Origin: Heyndrickxia sporothermodurans
GTDB lineage: Bacteria; Bacillota; Bacilli; Bacillales; Bacillaceae_C
Length of the DNA stretch: 64,000 bases
Direction of reading: 5' to 3'
Assembly (NCBI GenBank): GCA_016756695.1
Contig: CP066701.1
Location: 4,050,001-4,114,000, forward strand
Positions 47,922 through 58,099 of the stretch are shown piece after piece (position 1 is the stretch's first letter; each line of letters opens with the position of its first letter). The position numbers were made by a program, and so were the translations under genes. The notes beneath the pieces are model-generated. The model saw only the letters and a program-made list of their open reading frames with translations. It was not told the DNA's origin and ran no database searches.

Positions 47922-48491
47922 TTAATTTAAATTCTTCTTTGAGTTCGAATGATAATGCTGCCTGTGCTTTTCTAGATAGCCCACCGGATCCATCTGAAAA
48001 GCTCGCAACTTTTTTAGATATTCTACCTCCAAACGAAGAAGCTCATTTTCTCTTTCTAGTTTTTGTTCGTATGTCATTTCTTTTTCTTCCACGTGTTTGT
48101 TTTTATTACTCTTACTCGTACCTTTATCAGACATGGGTGACCGTCCTTTCGGTTTACCCAGGGCTTCAGCACCACCTTCAAGAAATTCCTTTTTCCATCT
48201 AGATATCATCGGAGGGTTAGTTATCCCAAATTGAAGGGCTGAATCAATCACTGAAGAACCTGTTCTCTTCATAAATCTTAATACATCTAGCTTAAATTGA
48301 ACAGAATATGATTTCTCATGTTTCTTGCTCATTAAGCTTTCGGCACCAAAATTTTCGTAATTTTTTACCCAGTTAATAATCTGCTTATGTGACTTCACAC
48401 CATGTTTACGGGCTAAGAGCTTGTATCCAAGATTTCCTTCTAGATATTCTTTAACTACCATCAGTTTAAATTTCTCACTATATTTAGCCAT
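47922..48491 (-). CDS. IS3-family OrfA (helix-turn-helix)
   Basis: The protein is 189 aa from ATG 48491 (GGAGTG upstream). It has two helix-turn-helix units: LEGNLGYKLLARKHGVKSHK and SSVIDSALQFGITNPPMISR. A leucine-zipper-like tail follows (EQKLERENELLRLEVEYLKK). The tail ends at the A6G slippery site. Confidence 0.92.
   Translation of the reverse strand: MAKYSEKFKLMVVKEYLEGNLGYKLLARKHGVKSHKQIINWVKNYENFGAESLMSKKHEKSYSVQFKLDVLRFMKRTGSSVIDSALQFGITNPPMISRWKKEFLEGGAEALGKPKGRSPMSDKGTSKSNKNKHVEEKEMTYEQKLERENELLRLEVEYLKKLRAFQMDPVGYLEKHRQHYHSNSKKNLN
48009..48015 (-). promoter_or_regulatory. A6G slippery heptamer for -1 frameshift
   Basis: The minus strand reads CTAAAAAAGTT. A -1 slip on AAAAAAG moves from ...YLKKLRAF in OrfA to KKVASFSDGSGGLSRKAQ, which stays open into OrfB. 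This is the standard signal for the OrfAB transposase in IS3 elements. Confidence 0.85.
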
Positions 48492-48584
48492 AAATAAACA
48501 CTCCAAAAGTTAGATTTTTACTCTAACTTTTGGGGTGCAGTACAACTCATTGGTGGTTTTTGATTGTCGAAACTCGACGAAAAC

Positions 48585-49364
48585 TTAATTTGATTTTAAT
48601 TTTTCAAGTTCAACAAGGAATTTATCATTTAAAACTTTAATATACGTACCTTTCATACCAAGAGATCTTGATTCAATTACTCCGGCACTTTCTAATTTAC
48701 GAAGCGCATTGACGATTACTGATCGTGTAATACCTACTCTGTCAGCAATTTTTGAAGCTACTAATAAACCTTCTTTGCCATTTAACTCTTCAAAAATATG
48801 TTCAATTGCTTCTAATTCACTATATGATAACGAACTAATTGCCATTTGAACAACCGCTTTGCTTCTAGCTTCAACTTCAATTTCTTCAGATTTTTCACGT
48901 AGAATTTCCATTCCAACTACCGTTGCACCATATTCAGCTAGAATTAAATCATCATCCTGGAATTTCTCTTGAAGACGAGCAAGAATTAAAGTACCTAATC
49001 TTTCTCCTCCACCGATAATTGGAACTACTGTTGTTAATCCATTTTGGAAAATTTCTTTATTTTCTACCGGAAATGCTGTATATTCACTATTTACATCTAA
49101 GTTTGGTGATGTTTCATTTATGCTGAAAAGACTATTTGTATATTCTTCAGGGAATTGACGATCTTCTAACATTTTTGTCATACGTTCGTTTTCAACTTGT
49201 TGATTAATCGCAAATCCTAATAGCTTTCCGCGACGGCTAACAACATAAACATTTGCCTCGATTACTTCACTTAATGTTTGTGACATTTCATTAAAATTAA
49301 CTGGCTTCCCAGCAGCTTTTTGTAGCATTGCATTAATTTTTCTTGTTTTGTCTAATAAATTCAT
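48585..49364 (-). CDS. codY: Global transcription regulator CodY
   Basis: The protein is 259 aa. The N-terminal GAF domain binds branched-chain amino acids ([20 protein letters not shown]), and the C-terminal winged helix has [23 protein letters not shown] is a second effector in Bacillus. The start is ATG 49364 with AGGAGGAAG upstream; longer in-frame starts are not supported. CodY represses nutrient-limitation genes, and in B. subtilis also the fla/che operon that follows. Confidence 0.97.
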   Translation of the reverse strand: MNLLDKTRKINAMLQKAAGKPVNFNEMSQTLSEVIEANVYVVSRRGKLLGFAINQQVENERMTKMLEDRQFPEEYTNSLFSINETSPNLDVNSEYTAFPVENKEIFQNGLTTVVPIIGGGERLGTLILARLQEKFQDDDLILAEYGATVVGMEILREKSEEIEVEARSKAVVQMAISSLSYSELEAIEHIFEELNGKEGLLVASKIADRVGITRSVIVNALRKLESAGVIESRSLGMKGTYIKVLNDKFLVELEKLKSN

Positions 49365-49434
49365 TTTTCTTCCTCCTAGTGGATTCATTACATCATTTTT
49401 GTATTTCATTTTTTGAGCTATTAAAGTTATTTCA

Positions 49435-50850
49435 TTAAAGAATAAACTGACTTAAATCTTTGTTTTGCGAAATTGCTCCGAGTTTTTCATTTACATATTG
49501 AGGTGTGATGTTAATTTTTTCTAATGTTATATCTGGTGCTTCAAATGATAAATCTTCAAGAAGTTTTTCTAAAATTGTGTGTAATCGTCTTGCCCCAATG
49601 TTATCTGTATTTTGGTTAACTTCATATGCAATTTCGGCAATTCTAACAATAGCATCGTCAGAAAATTCAATTTGTATACCTTCTGTTTCCAATAATGCAC
49701 AATATTGTTTTATTAATGCATTATCCGGCTCAACTAAGATTTTCACAAAGTCGTCAACAGTGAGTTTTCCAAGTTCTACACGGATAGGAAATCGCCCTTG
49801 CAATTCAGGAATCAATTCAGATGGTTTCGCCATATGAAAAGCACCCGCAGCAATAAATAAAATATGATCTGTTTTTACAGAACCGTATTTTGTAACAACG
49901 GTAGAGCCTTCGACAATCGGCAAAATATCTCTTTGTACTCCTTCACGTGATACATCAGCTGAAGAATTACTATTTTTACCGACAATTTTATCAATCTCAT
50001 CTATAAAAATAATACCCATTTGTTCTGCACGAAAAACAGCTTCTTGTGTTACTTCATCCATATCGATTAATTTTTGTGCTTCATCGTTTGTTAAGATTTT
50101 TCGAGCTTCTTTAACAATCACTTTTCTTTTCTTCTTTTTCTTAGGAATTAAATTGCTAAACGCATCTTGCATATTCATTCCCATTTGTTCCATTCCAGAT
50201 CCTTGGAGCATATCAAACATAGAAGGTTGCTGCTCTTCGATTTCTACCGTAACCAATTCATTTTCAAGTTCACCGTTGGCTAGTCTTTCCTCTATGTTTT
50301 TTCGGTATTCTTTCATTGGAACATCTTCAGAAGAATCCTCTTCTACATCATTCGATTGATCATTTCCACCAAAAATCATTTCAAAAGGATTTTTATAATT
50401 TGATGATTTCTTTTTTGATGGCATAAGCAATTCAACTAATCGACGATTCGCATACTCTTCTGCTCTCTCTTTTACTTGAATTACTTTTTCTTCTTTTACT
50501 AAACGGACTGCTGTTTCAACCAAATCTCTTACCATTGATTCAACATCACGGCCAACGTAGCCGACTTCCGTAAACTTGGTAGCTTCTATTTTTATAAAAG
50601 GGGCACCTACCAACCGCGCCATTCTTCTGGCTATCTCTGTTTTTCCTACTCCTGTAGGGCCGATCATCAATATGTTTTTCGGAATGATTTCATCGCGAAA
50701 TCTTTCATCTAACAGGCTCCGGCGATACCTATTACGCAATGCTACTGCTACTGCTCTTTTGGCATCTTTTTGCCCGACAATATATTGATCTAATCGATCG
50801 ACAATTTGTCTAGGGGTTAAACTCATTGCTTTATTCATATTGTTTGCCAT
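49435..50850 (-). CDS. hslU: ATPase subunit of the HslUV (ClpYQ) protease
   Basis: The protein is 471 aa of the AAA+ family. Walker A is [13 protein letters not shown], Walker B is IIFIDEIDK, the pore motif is GYVGRDVES, and an I domain is inserted between them (about 120-240). It unfolds substrates for HslV, encoded just upstream. Confidence 0.96.
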   Translation of the reverse strand: MANNMNKAMSLTPRQIVDRLDQYIVGQKDAKRAVAVALRNRYRRSLLDERFRDEIIPKNILMIGPTGVGKTEIARRMARLVGAPFIKIEATKFTEVGYVGRDVESMVRDLVETAVRLVKEEKVIQVKERAEEYANRRLVELLMPSKKKSSNYKNPFEMIFGGNDQSNDVEEDSSEDVPMKEYRKNIEERLANGELENELVTVEIEEQQPSMFDMLQGSGMEQMGMNMQDAFSNLIPKKKKKRKVIVKEARKILTNDEAQKLIDMDEVTQEAVFRAEQMGIIFIDEIDKIVGKNSNSSADVSREGVQRDILPIVEGSTVVTKYGSVKTDHILFIAAGAFHMAKPSELIPELQGRFPIRVELGKLTVDDFVKILVEPDNALIKQYCALLETEGIQIEFSDDAIVRIAEIAYEVNQNTDNIGARRLHTILEKLLEDLSFEAPDITLEKINITPQYVNEKLGAISQNKDLSQFIL

Positions 50851-50915
50851 ATCAATTCACTCCTTAAATTCAGTTTAAATAAATTTCTTAGTGATTCGAG
50901 AAATGACATAACTTA

Positions 50916-51458
50916 TTAGAGTTCTTCCACAATAATATTAGTGTTCGTATACACACATATGTCCGCCGCAATATCCAGTGATGCCTTCGCAATTTCTTTT
51001 GCACTTAGCATTTCTCCTGCATGTTGTTTAAGCGCCCTCCCAGCCGATAAAGCATAATTTCCTCCGGAGCCTATAGCAAGAATTCCGTCATCTGGTTCAA
51101 TTACTTCACCTGTGCCAGAAATTAACAGCATCTGACTTTCATCCATTACGATTAACATTGCTTCAAGTTTGCGTAAAATTTTATCGCTTCGCCATTGCTT
51201 CGCAAGTTCTACTGCTGCTCTTGTTAAATTACCGTTAAACTCTTGTAGTTTTCCCTCGAACATTTCAGATAAGGTAAACGCATCTGCTACGGAACCTGCA
51301 AAACCCGCTAACACTTTCCCGTTAAAAAGCCTTCTTACTTTCTTTGCAGTATGTTTCATTACTACTGCATTTCCAAAGGTAACTTGACCATCACCCGCCA
51401 TTGCTGCTTTACCTTTATGCTGAATAGCAAAAATCGTTGTTGCATGGAAATCTCCCAT
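50916..51458 (-). CDS. hslV: Peptidase subunit of the HslUV (ClpYQ) protease
   Basis: The protein is 180 aa, an N-terminal-nucleophile hydrolase. [20 protein letters not shown] followed by [12 protein letters not shown] is the expected opening. B. subtilis ClpQ uses a serine right after the initiator Met; that position is Gly here, so the nucleophile would have to be one of the Thr in HATT (residues 6-7) after removal of a short propeptide, or the active end differs. [14 protein letters not shown] is conserved. Confidence 0.94.
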   Translation of the reverse strand: MGDFHATTIFAIQHKGKAAMAGDGQVTFGNAVVMKHTAKKVRRLFNGKVLAGFAGSVADAFTLSEMFEGKLQEFNGNLTRAAVELAKQWRSDKILRKLEAMLIVMDESQMLLISGTGEVIEPDDGILAIGSGGNYALSAGRALKQHAGEMLSAKEIAKASLDIAADICVYTNTNIIVEEL

Positions 51459-51563
51459 ATGAACACCTCCGAATAATTAATGCAAATTAATTATTAGTTA
51501 TTATAATTGGACTTCACATATTCCATTGACAAATTAAAAAGAACCTATTCATTTGAAACTGAT

Positions 51564-52463
51564 TTAAGCTCTTGGATGATGAGATAAATACGTTTTACGT
51601 AATTGTTCTTTCGTCACATGTGTATATATTTGAGTTGATGATAAATTTTCATGTCCAAGAAGTTCTTGTACCGTCCTTAAATCTGCACCATTATTTAGTA
51701 GATGTGTAGCAAATGTATGTCTTAGCATATGTGGATGCATTTTTCCAGTAAGTGCAGCTTTGCTGATCAAATTATTCAATATATGACGAATTCCTCTAGT
51801 TGTTAACGGAGTTCCTCGAAAATTGACAAAAAGATATTCGTGATCGGTCTTATTCATAAGTAAAGGTCTAGCATTCTTTATGTAATTGTTTAATGCCTCA
51901 CTAGCAAATGTCCCAAATAATACAATTCGTTCTTTTCTCCCTTTACCTTTAACATGAATCGTCTCAAAGTCAAAATCAATATCACTTAGTTTAATATTTG
52001 CACATTCACTTACACGAATACCCGTGGAATATAATACTTCAAGAAGTGACAAATTTCGAAAATCTAAGGTTGAATTTCCTTGGCAAACTTCAAAAAGCTT
52101 TTCCATTTCCTCTTCATAAAAGAATTTCGGAATCTTTAGATGCTTTTTTGATTGGGATATTAACGTAAACGGATTTTCCTTTACCGTCTTTTCTCTCATC
52201 AAAAATTTAAAAAAGCTTCGTAAGCTAGAGATTTTCCGAGCTAAACTTGTTCTGCTATATTCCTTTTCATAAAGTTTTGTTAAATACAACCTGGCGTCAA
52301 AATATTCAACATCTTCAAGTTTTGATATACCTTGTTCAGCCATGAACATAAAAAAGTTTTCAATGTCTTGTCGATAAAATTTCACAGTGTATTCAGAGTA
52401 GTTTCGTTCTACCTGAATATACTCAATAAAAGCATATAGATTCGTTTTTAAATTCTCATCCAT
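51564..52463 (-). CDS. xerC: Tyrosine recombinase XerC (CodV)
   Basis: The protein is 299 aa. It resolves chromosome dimers with XerD at dif. The catalytic residues are visible: Arg in LYSTGIRVSECANI, Lys in HVKGKGRKERIV, His/Arg in HPHMLRHTFATHLLNNGADL, His in LLGHENLSSTQIYTHV with the nucleophile Tyr. It is upstream of hslV, as in other Bacillus; trmFO, normally before it, is missing. Confidence 0.96.
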   Translation of the reverse strand: MDENLKTNLYAFIEYIQVERNYSEYTVKFYRQDIENFFMFMAEQGISKLEDVEYFDARLYLTKLYEKEYSRTSLARKISSLRSFFKFLMREKTVKENPFTLISQSKKHLKIPKFFYEEEMEKLFEVCQGNSTLDFRNLSLLEVLYSTGIRVSECANIKLSDIDFDFETIHVKGKGRKERIVLFGTFASEALNNYIKNARPLLMNKTDHEYLFVNFRGTPLTTRGIRHILNNLISKAALTGKMHPHMLRHTFATHLLNNGADLRTVQELLGHENLSSTQIYTHVTKEQLRKTYLSHHPRA

Positions 52464-52476
52464 ACTAACACCTCAT

Positions 52477-52513
52477 AAGGGCTACTAAATATTATCACAC
52501 TTTAGTAGCCCTT
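52477..52513 (-). promoter_or_regulatory. Perfect 13-bp hairpin in the xerC leader
   Basis: AAGGGCTACTAAA and TTTAGTAGCCCTT form a perfect stem with an 11-base loop. It ends directly before the GAGGTG ribosome site of xerC. No T run follows on the minus strand, so it is not a normal terminator. It could affect xerC translation, protect the mRNA end, or be a scar of the trmFO loss. Confidence 0.55.
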
Positions 52514-52682
52514 GCAATCAATGTTACAAACTTTTCACAAAGTTTCGAATTATTCACTAAACCAGATTATTTAAATTCGACAAATTTTTTGTTTATCCCC
52601 TAAAGCATTTTACAACACTCGTTCGAAGAAATAAAGTATTTGCAATTTTTTTAGTTAATCTATTATCTTAAATTTTTTCTTA

Positions 52683-52718
52683 TTAGAACAAAAAGAGTGA
52701 GTTTCGTTAACTCACCCA
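52683..52718 (-). terminator. Terminator after topA
   Basis: GGGTGAGTT and AACTCACTC flank a short AACGA loop, followed on the minus strand by TTTTTG. It lies about 20 bp after the topA stop and separates topA from xerC. Confidence 0.8.
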
Positions 52719-52734
52719 CATTGTTGTTTCTTTT

Positions 52735-54810
52735 TTACTCCACTGTCTTTTCTTTGTAATCACAATTTGTACATTGTACTTGAACGCCTTTTTTTAATTT
52801 CTTTTCAACTAGAAGTTGCTCGCATTTCGGACATTTTCTTTCGATCGGCTTATCCCAAGATAAGAAATCACACTCTGGATAACGATCACAACCGTAAAAG
52901 ATTCTTTTCTTCTTACTTTTTCTTTCAATTATATTTCCTTCATTACATTTAGGACATTTGACCCCTATTTCCTTGACGATTGGTTTTGTATTTCTACAAT
53001 CAGGAAAATTGCTGCATGCCATGAATTTACCATAGCGTCCCATTTTGAAAACCATTGGATTTCCACATAATTCACAATCTTCGCCGGCTTCCTCATCCTT
53101 TATTTCAACTTTTTCCATTTCTGATTCGGCCTTTACGAGATTTTCATAAAAACCTTTATAAAAATCATCAATGATTTTTACCCACTCGACTTTCCCTTCT
53201 TCAATTTCATCAAGATTATGTTCCATTTTTGCAGTAAATTCAACATCTAATATTTCAGGGAAAAATTCCATTATAAGTTCTAAAACAATTTCGCCAAGTT
53301 CAGTCGGAATAAATCTTTTATTCTCTAGAGCGACATATCCTCTTTTTTGAATTGTATCCAATGTAGGAGCATATGTAGACGGTCGGCCAATTCCGAGTTC
53401 CTCAAGTGTTTTTACTAAACGTGCCTCCGTATATCTAGGAGGTGGCTGTGTGAAGTGCTGTTTCGGATCAACCACGTCTGATTTAACGATATCTCCTTTT
53501 TCCATTTGAGGAAGAAATTTATCCTTTTCTTCAGATTGATCGTCCGTTCCTTCAACATACACTTTCATAAAACCTGGAAATTTCAATTTCGATCCATTTG
53601 CTCTAAAAACAATCTCTCCATTATTTAAATCGACACTCATCGTATCCATAACCGCTTGTGCCATTTGACTAGCAACAAAACGTTCCCAAATTAATTTATA
53701 TAACCTTAACTGATCTCGGCTTAAAAATGCTTTAAGCGAGCTCGGTTCTCTCATCGTACTTGTCGGACGAATAGCTTCATGGGCATCCTGAGTATTGGAG
53801 GATTTCTTTTCCTTCCTTTGCTCTCCGCGAATATATTCTTTTCCATACTGCTGTTGAATAAAATTTGCCGCCTCTTCTTGTGCAACCTCTGATATTCGAG
53901 TTGAGTCTGTTCGCATATAAGTAATGAGACCGACCGTTCCTTCTTTTCCTAAATCGATTCCTTCATAAAGCTGCTGTGCTAACATCATTGTCTTTTTCGC
54001 TCTGAAGTTTAACTTTCTAGCCGCTTCTTGTTGAAGAGAAGAAGTGGTAAATGGAGGAGCTGGATTGCGTTTTCTCTCTTTTTTGGATACGGAAGTAATT
54101 TCGAAATCCTTCCCCTTAATTTGCGAAAGAATGGACTTAACTTCCTCCTCCGATTTTAGTTCTACTTTTTTTCCATTTTTACCGTAAAAGGAACCTTGAA
54201 ATGTTTCTTTTCCTTTTTTAAAATCTGCAACGATCGTCCAATATTCTTCAGGTGTGAAATTCTTAATTTCATTTTCACGGTCAATGATCAAGCGGACAGC
54301 TACGGATTGTACACGGCCTGCACTCAATCCCTTTTTTACTTTCTTCCACAATAAAGGACTTATGTTATATCCGACTAATCGATCCAAAATCCGTCTTGCT
54401 TGTTGAGCATCAACAAGGTCGGTATTTATCGGGCGAGGATGTTTAAACGATTCTTTAATGGCATCTTTTGTAATTTCGTTAAAAACAACCCGACAATTAG
54501 AATGGATATCTACATCTAGGCTATGTGCCAAATGCCACGCAATTGCTTCCCCTTCACGATCAGGGTCAGCTGCCAAGTATACTTTTTTAGCTTTTTTTGC
54601 GGCTGTCTTCAATTCCTTTAAAATAGGTCCTTTTCCTCGAATTGTTATATATTTCGGTTCAAAGTTATGTTCAGTGTCGACACCCATTTGACTTCTTGGT
54701 AGATCCCTAATATGTCCCATAGATGCCTTAACTTTATATTTTTTTCCTAAATATCGTTCAATGGTCTTTGCCTTTGCAGGTGATTCCACTATTACTAAGT
54801 ACTCTGACAT
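52735..54810 (-). CDS. topA: DNA topoisomerase I
   Basis: The protein is 691 aa, a type IA enzyme that relaxes negative supercoils. The Toprim domain starts at [19 protein letters not shown] with [15 protein letters not shown]. The active-site Tyr is in [14 protein letters not shown]. Three C-terminal zinc clusters follow (CELCGNPM...[15 protein letters not shown]...CDRYPEC, CPKCEQL...CTNC). GGAGG precedes the ATG. Mobile elements now separate it from dprA. Confidence 0.97.
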   Translation of the reverse strand: MSEYLVIVESPAKAKTIERYLGKKYKVKASMGHIRDLPRSQMGVDTEHNFEPKYITIRGKGPILKELKTAAKKAKKVYLAADPDREGEAIAWHLAHSLDVDIHSNCRVVFNEITKDAIKESFKHPRPINTDLVDAQQARRILDRLVGYNISPLLWKKVKKGLSAGRVQSVAVRLIIDRENEIKNFTPEEYWTIVADFKKGKETFQGSFYGKNGKKVELKSEEEVKSILSQIKGKDFEITSVSKKERKRNPAPPFTTSSLQQEAARKLNFRAKKTMMLAQQLYEGIDLGKEGTVGLITYMRTDSTRISEVAQEEAANFIQQQYGKEYIRGEQRKEKKSSNTQDAHEAIRPTSTMREPSSLKAFLSRDQLRLYKLIWERFVASQMAQAVMDTMSVDLNNGEIVFRANGSKLKFPGFMKVYVEGTDDQSEEKDKFLPQMEKGDIVKSDVVDPKQHFTQPPPRYTEARLVKTLEELGIGRPSTYAPTLDTIQKRGYVALENKRFIPTELGEIVLELIMEFFPEILDVEFTAKMEHNLDEIEEGKVEWVKIIDDFYKGFYENLVKAESEMEKVEIKDEEAGEDCELCGNPMVFKMGRYGKFMACSNFPDCRNTKPIVKEIGVKCPKCNEGNIIERKSKKKRIFYGCDRYPECDFLSWDKPIERKCPKCEQLLVEKKLKKGVQVQCTNCDYKEKTVE

Positions 54811-54925
54811 TAAGAAGCCTCCCAGAGGTTTTCATTATTTTTCTAGTTGAGTCAATTTCATAATTGCTCTTTTTAAAAATACAGAATCCTACAGAATTTC
54901 TAAAATATATTTTTAAAAACAGAAA

Positions 54926-56280
54926 TCATGCTACTTGTTGCTGATTTAATTGTACATTAATTCGGTCTGCGGCTAACTTTGAAGCATTATAAATAAGGGT
55001 TACCATGTCAAAATGAATTTTTGCACGTTTCCCAGTACGATAGCGAACATTGTTCAGTTGAAAGAATTCTTTCAGATAGGCATTAACCCGTTCTACGGCA
55101 GTACGACGTTTGAAAATGTTTTTCCATGCTTGTGACCCGCGTGCTGGTGCGGTATATCTGCGAAGGTCTGAAGTGATTTTCACTTTATAAACCTTTTGGC
55201 AAATACCTTCATTAGCTAAGGGACAGTCGCTGCATTCCTTTGGTCTTGTGTATTTCAATGTTTCATATTTAGGATCAAAACTATCATAACGATAAGAATG
55301 CTCTCTGAAACAAGTTGGGGCAAAGTGTTTATCATAGCCAATGATTTCCCCTTCATTTCGCTTATTATACGCGATGACGGATTGTTGTCCCATTCGATGT
55401 ACCTGCTCGTATATGGGTTCATAGTCATAGCCCGCATCCATTGTTTGATAACGTAATGGAAGGTGAAGGCGTTCCTGAATTCCTTTCAGTAAAGGGATAG
55501 CTGCCTTACCATCATTTAGACTCCCAGATGAAAAAGAGCCTGTAGAATGTATTGGCTTGATGTACCAACGGCTAAATGACCTTTGTAGCCAAACCAAAAA
55601 CATTTTGTCCTTCTGAGTTCTTTTTCACGCCCCATTTAGGGTCTTGGGGAACTTCGGCACGTAGTTCGGCTAGGGAACATCTAATTGAAGTACAATTTTT
55701 CTATCATATAAAGGTAAATTGGCTTCCGTTTCAGCTTGTTCTTTAAGCCACCCGTCACGCTCATCTTTTGATTTCGACCACGTTTTTGGGGTTCAGATTT
55801 TGGCTTTTCTTCTTTTGGTGCGCTTGGTCTCGTGCTTCAAAATGGGTTGCATCATACCACTGTATCATCCGTGATGAAACCTTCTGCAATAGCCTGGAGG
55901 ACCACTTTTTCTTGTTCTTTCTCAAGGATATCGCTTTCCTCCAATTTCGTTATGAGACGTGAATAGGAGGATTCTGAAGGCACATGATCAGAAACCAAAA
56001 AGCCACAATTTAACTTAAAAGCTAGATCATCATGAAGACGTTTTATAAGATCCTTCATCGTAGGGATGCGCTCTATGTATCTTACAAAGGTGGAGATAAT
56101 CATGGTACGCATAGTTTAGTTCTTCCGGTGCACCCAACCGTGATTTTTTCGCCACTTGATGGTACATCGAATCCAAATCTACCGCTGAAATAATGGCTTC
56201 ATATTTTTGGGTAGGTTCCATGTCAAATAATTCCTGTATGCCAAATAGGCTAGGTTGTCGTATAATAGTCATAAGAAGTA
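54926..56280 (-). pseudogene. IS1182-like transposase with several frameshifts
   Basis: The gene starts at ATG 56280 after GGAGGAG, but the coding sequence is spread over several frames. They are MTIIRQPSLFGIQELFDMEP to about 56110; then the frame beginning near MRTMIISTFVRYIERIPT to FITDDTVV at 55852; then a short stretch with DATHFEARDQ; and finally the frame LNDGKAAIPLLKGIQERLHL to 54926, with CPLANEGICQKVY and RRTAVERVNAYLKEFF. At least three indels are needed (about 56105, 55855 and 55565). The protein cannot be made whole, so this is a dead element. Confidence 0.85.
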
Positions 56281-56304
56281 CTCCTCCAGTCTTTTTATGG
56301 TTTG

Positions 56305-56312
56305 TGGTCAAC
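56305..56312. repeat. Left 8-bp target duplication of IS66 copy 2
   Basis: TGGTCAAC here is repeated exactly at 58725-58732. It lies 25 bp upstream of the IS1182-like transposase start, inside the older element. Confidence 0.93.
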
Positions 56313-56405
56313 GTAAGCCCGAATTATAAAAATAAGTGTACCTTTCGGTACGCATCGTAAATAGCCGTAAATTCTGACTTTTTAATCGAATTACGGCTAT
56401 TTCAT

Positions 56406-57092
56406 TTATTTGCTACATTCTGCCTGAATCATTTTTGACCAGGGCATGTATTGATCTAAAATTTCAGGGTTTTGTTGGACGCCGAGATTTGGTAAATCCG
56501 TAAAAAGTTTCTTTATATATTCATAGAAATCAACGCCGTTACTTTTGGCAGTTTCAGCAATACTTAAACAGATGGCATTCGCTTTTGCACCAGCTTCACT
56601 TACACTAAAGAGCCAATTTTTTCTTCCTATAACGTTGGGACGGATGGCGTTCTCGGCTGGATTATTATCCATTTCAATTCGCCCATCATTCAGGAATAAT
56701 TTGAGTCCATTTGCCCTGTTTAATGTGTATTCAGCTGCTTTTGCTAACGCATTTTTTCCGTAAAATGGTGATGTTTCAACCCAGTGAAGGAATTCCTCCA
56801 CGATTGGCTTCGAGTACTTTTGACGTTTTTTTCTTCGTTTACTCGGAGACAAACGTTTAAATTGCCTTTCTAGTCGATATAAATCATCACAATATTTCAC
56901 ACCGATTCTACCATTTTTGCTATCAGCTTTCAGCCAATAACGACGAACATGCGCCCAACAATTTGCGAAATTAACGCCTTCCAACTTATCATAAGCAGAA
57001 TAACCATCACACACAATCGTTCCAGAAAAGCCTTCAATAAAACTTTCAAGGACAGATCGAGCTCGAGATAATGCGCTTTGAAAGAGAGTCAT
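56406..57092 (-). CDS. tnpC: IS66 TnpC, C-terminal part (split transposase)
   Basis: There are 228 aa starting at an ATG that overlaps the stop of the upstream half (ATGA). It holds much of the DDE core: VCDGYSAYDKL, NCWAHVRRYW and DGRIEMDNNPAENAIRPNVI. In whole IS66 TnpC proteins this sequence continues directly from the upstream half, so a one-base deletion near 57090-57095 is likely. Reinitiation at the overlapping ATG could still make it as a separate chain. Confidence 0.8.
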   Translation of the reverse strand: MTLFQSALSRARSVLESFIEGFSGTIVCDGYSAYDKLEGVNFANCWAHVRRYWLKADSKNGRIGVKYCDDLYRLERQFKRLSPSKRRKKRQKYSKPIVEEFLHWVETSPFYGKNALAKAAEYTLNRANGLKLFLNDGRIEMDNNPAENAIRPNVIGRKNWLFSVSEAGAKANAICLSIAETAKSNGVDFYEYIKKLFTDLPNLGVQQNPEILDQYMPWSKMIQAECSK

Positions 57093-57997
57093 TGTTTAGT
57101 TTGGCTTGGCACACTTCGAAACACCCAATTATACGCATTGGCTTGGCCAGATTTCCCATCGGATCGGTTGATAATTTGTCCGTATGTTTCATCGACATGC
57201 AAAACCGATTTTGCCATCATCAACTCTTTCATTCGTTCGTATACAGGTAACAGCCAATCATGTGCTACACGGATAACCCAATTCGATAGGTTTTTATCAT
57301 TGGTATTCAGTCCATAGCGATTCCATTCCTTTACCTGACGGTAAAGAGGTAAATATTGTGCAAATTTATCATAGATGACTTTGGCAAGTACGCTAGGACT
57401 TGCGATGCTACGCTGAATCGCTGGTTGTGGTGCTTTCCCGCGTTTGATTTGTGCTGGCTGTGATGAATCAACTTTGCAGTCTTTACATTCATACGCATGT
57501 TCAATGTGCTGTACTTTCATCATTTTTGCAGGAATAAATTTTGCTTCTTCACGTACAAGTGTACTACCAATTTCAATCATTTGCCCTTGGCAACAGTCAC
57601 AGATTGTATTTTTCGGATGATGGTGAATAGCTTCTACTTCAATACCATCATGCAAGGAATCATTTCGTTTTTTTGATTTAACTTTTCGTACAACAGTATA
57701 AGAGATTGTCTGTTGGCTTTGTTCTTCTGTGTGCTCAGGTTCGCTAAAAGCCGGGTCATCATCAAATAATGAGCCTTGCCCATCTGGTACGTTGTATTTC
57801 GATTTTTCGGATTTCGATCCATATAAAAGTTTTGTTAAATGGCGAATTTGTTCAGTTAGCGCTTCAATCTGTTTAGTTGATTGATCTAGCTTTTTCGATA
57901 AGTCTTTGTTTTGTTGATTTGAATGAGCCAATTGTTCTTCGAGAAGTCGAATTAATTTCCCATATGGATTCTTGTTATTGGAAGAAGTATTAACCAT
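57089..57997 (-). CDS. tnpC: IS66 TnpC, N-terminal part (split transposase)
   Basis: There are 302 aa with an N-terminal coiled coil (about 8-60), a zinc-finger region (CDCCQGQ, CKDCK) and the first part of the catalytic domain (VLHVDETYGQIINRSDG, ANAYNWVFRSVP). It ends SQTKQ and a stop where related proteins read on. See the C-terminal part. Confidence 0.8.
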   Translation of the reverse strand: MVNTSSNNKNPYGKLIRLLEEQLAHSNQQNKDLSKKLDQSTKQIEALTEQIRHLTKLLYGSKSEKSKYNVPDGQGSLFDDDPAFSEPEHTEEQSQQTISYTVVRKVKSKKRNDSLHDGIEVEAIHHHPKNTICDCCQGQMIEIGSTLVREEAKFIPAKMMKVQHIEHAYECKDCKVDSSQPAQIKRGKAPQPAIQRSIASPSVLAKVIYDKFAQYLPLYRQVKEWNRYGLNTNDKNLSNWVIRVAHDWLLPVYERMKELMMAKSVLHVDETYGQIINRSDGKSGQANAYNWVFRSVPSQTKQ

Positions 57998-58099
57998 TTA
58001 TTTCACCACTTTTCGTTCACCATAAGTTAGTTATATTATAACATTTTTAACGTAGAAAGCGAAGTTGAAAATGGCTATAAACCAACATTTCTAGCTTGT

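Larger units (their letters stand above)
47065..48544 (-). mobile_element. IS150-like insertion sequence (IS3 family)
   Basis: The element is 1480 bp. Its ends are TGTTGTGACCCCGAAAAGTT (left) and TGTACTGCACCCCAAAAGTT (right, read inward), close to those of the IS150 group. A 3-bp duplication, ACT, is at 47062-47064 and 48545-48547. It carries orfA and orfB in the host direction with a frameshift signal between them. Near the right end a second short inverted repeat of AAAAGTTAGA lies 20-30 bp inside. Confidence 0.93.
47045..48561 (-). terminator. codY terminator hairpin, split in its loop by an IS
   Basis: The arms AAAACCACCAATGA (47045-47058) and TCATTGGTGGTTTTT (48547-48561) are reverse complements that flank the IS150-like element. 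Removing the element and one copy of the ACT duplication leaves a 13-bp stem with a five-base loop and short U tracts in both directions, 24 bp after the codY stop. With the IS in place the arms are 1.49 kb apart and cannot form a normal terminator. Confidence 0.88.
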
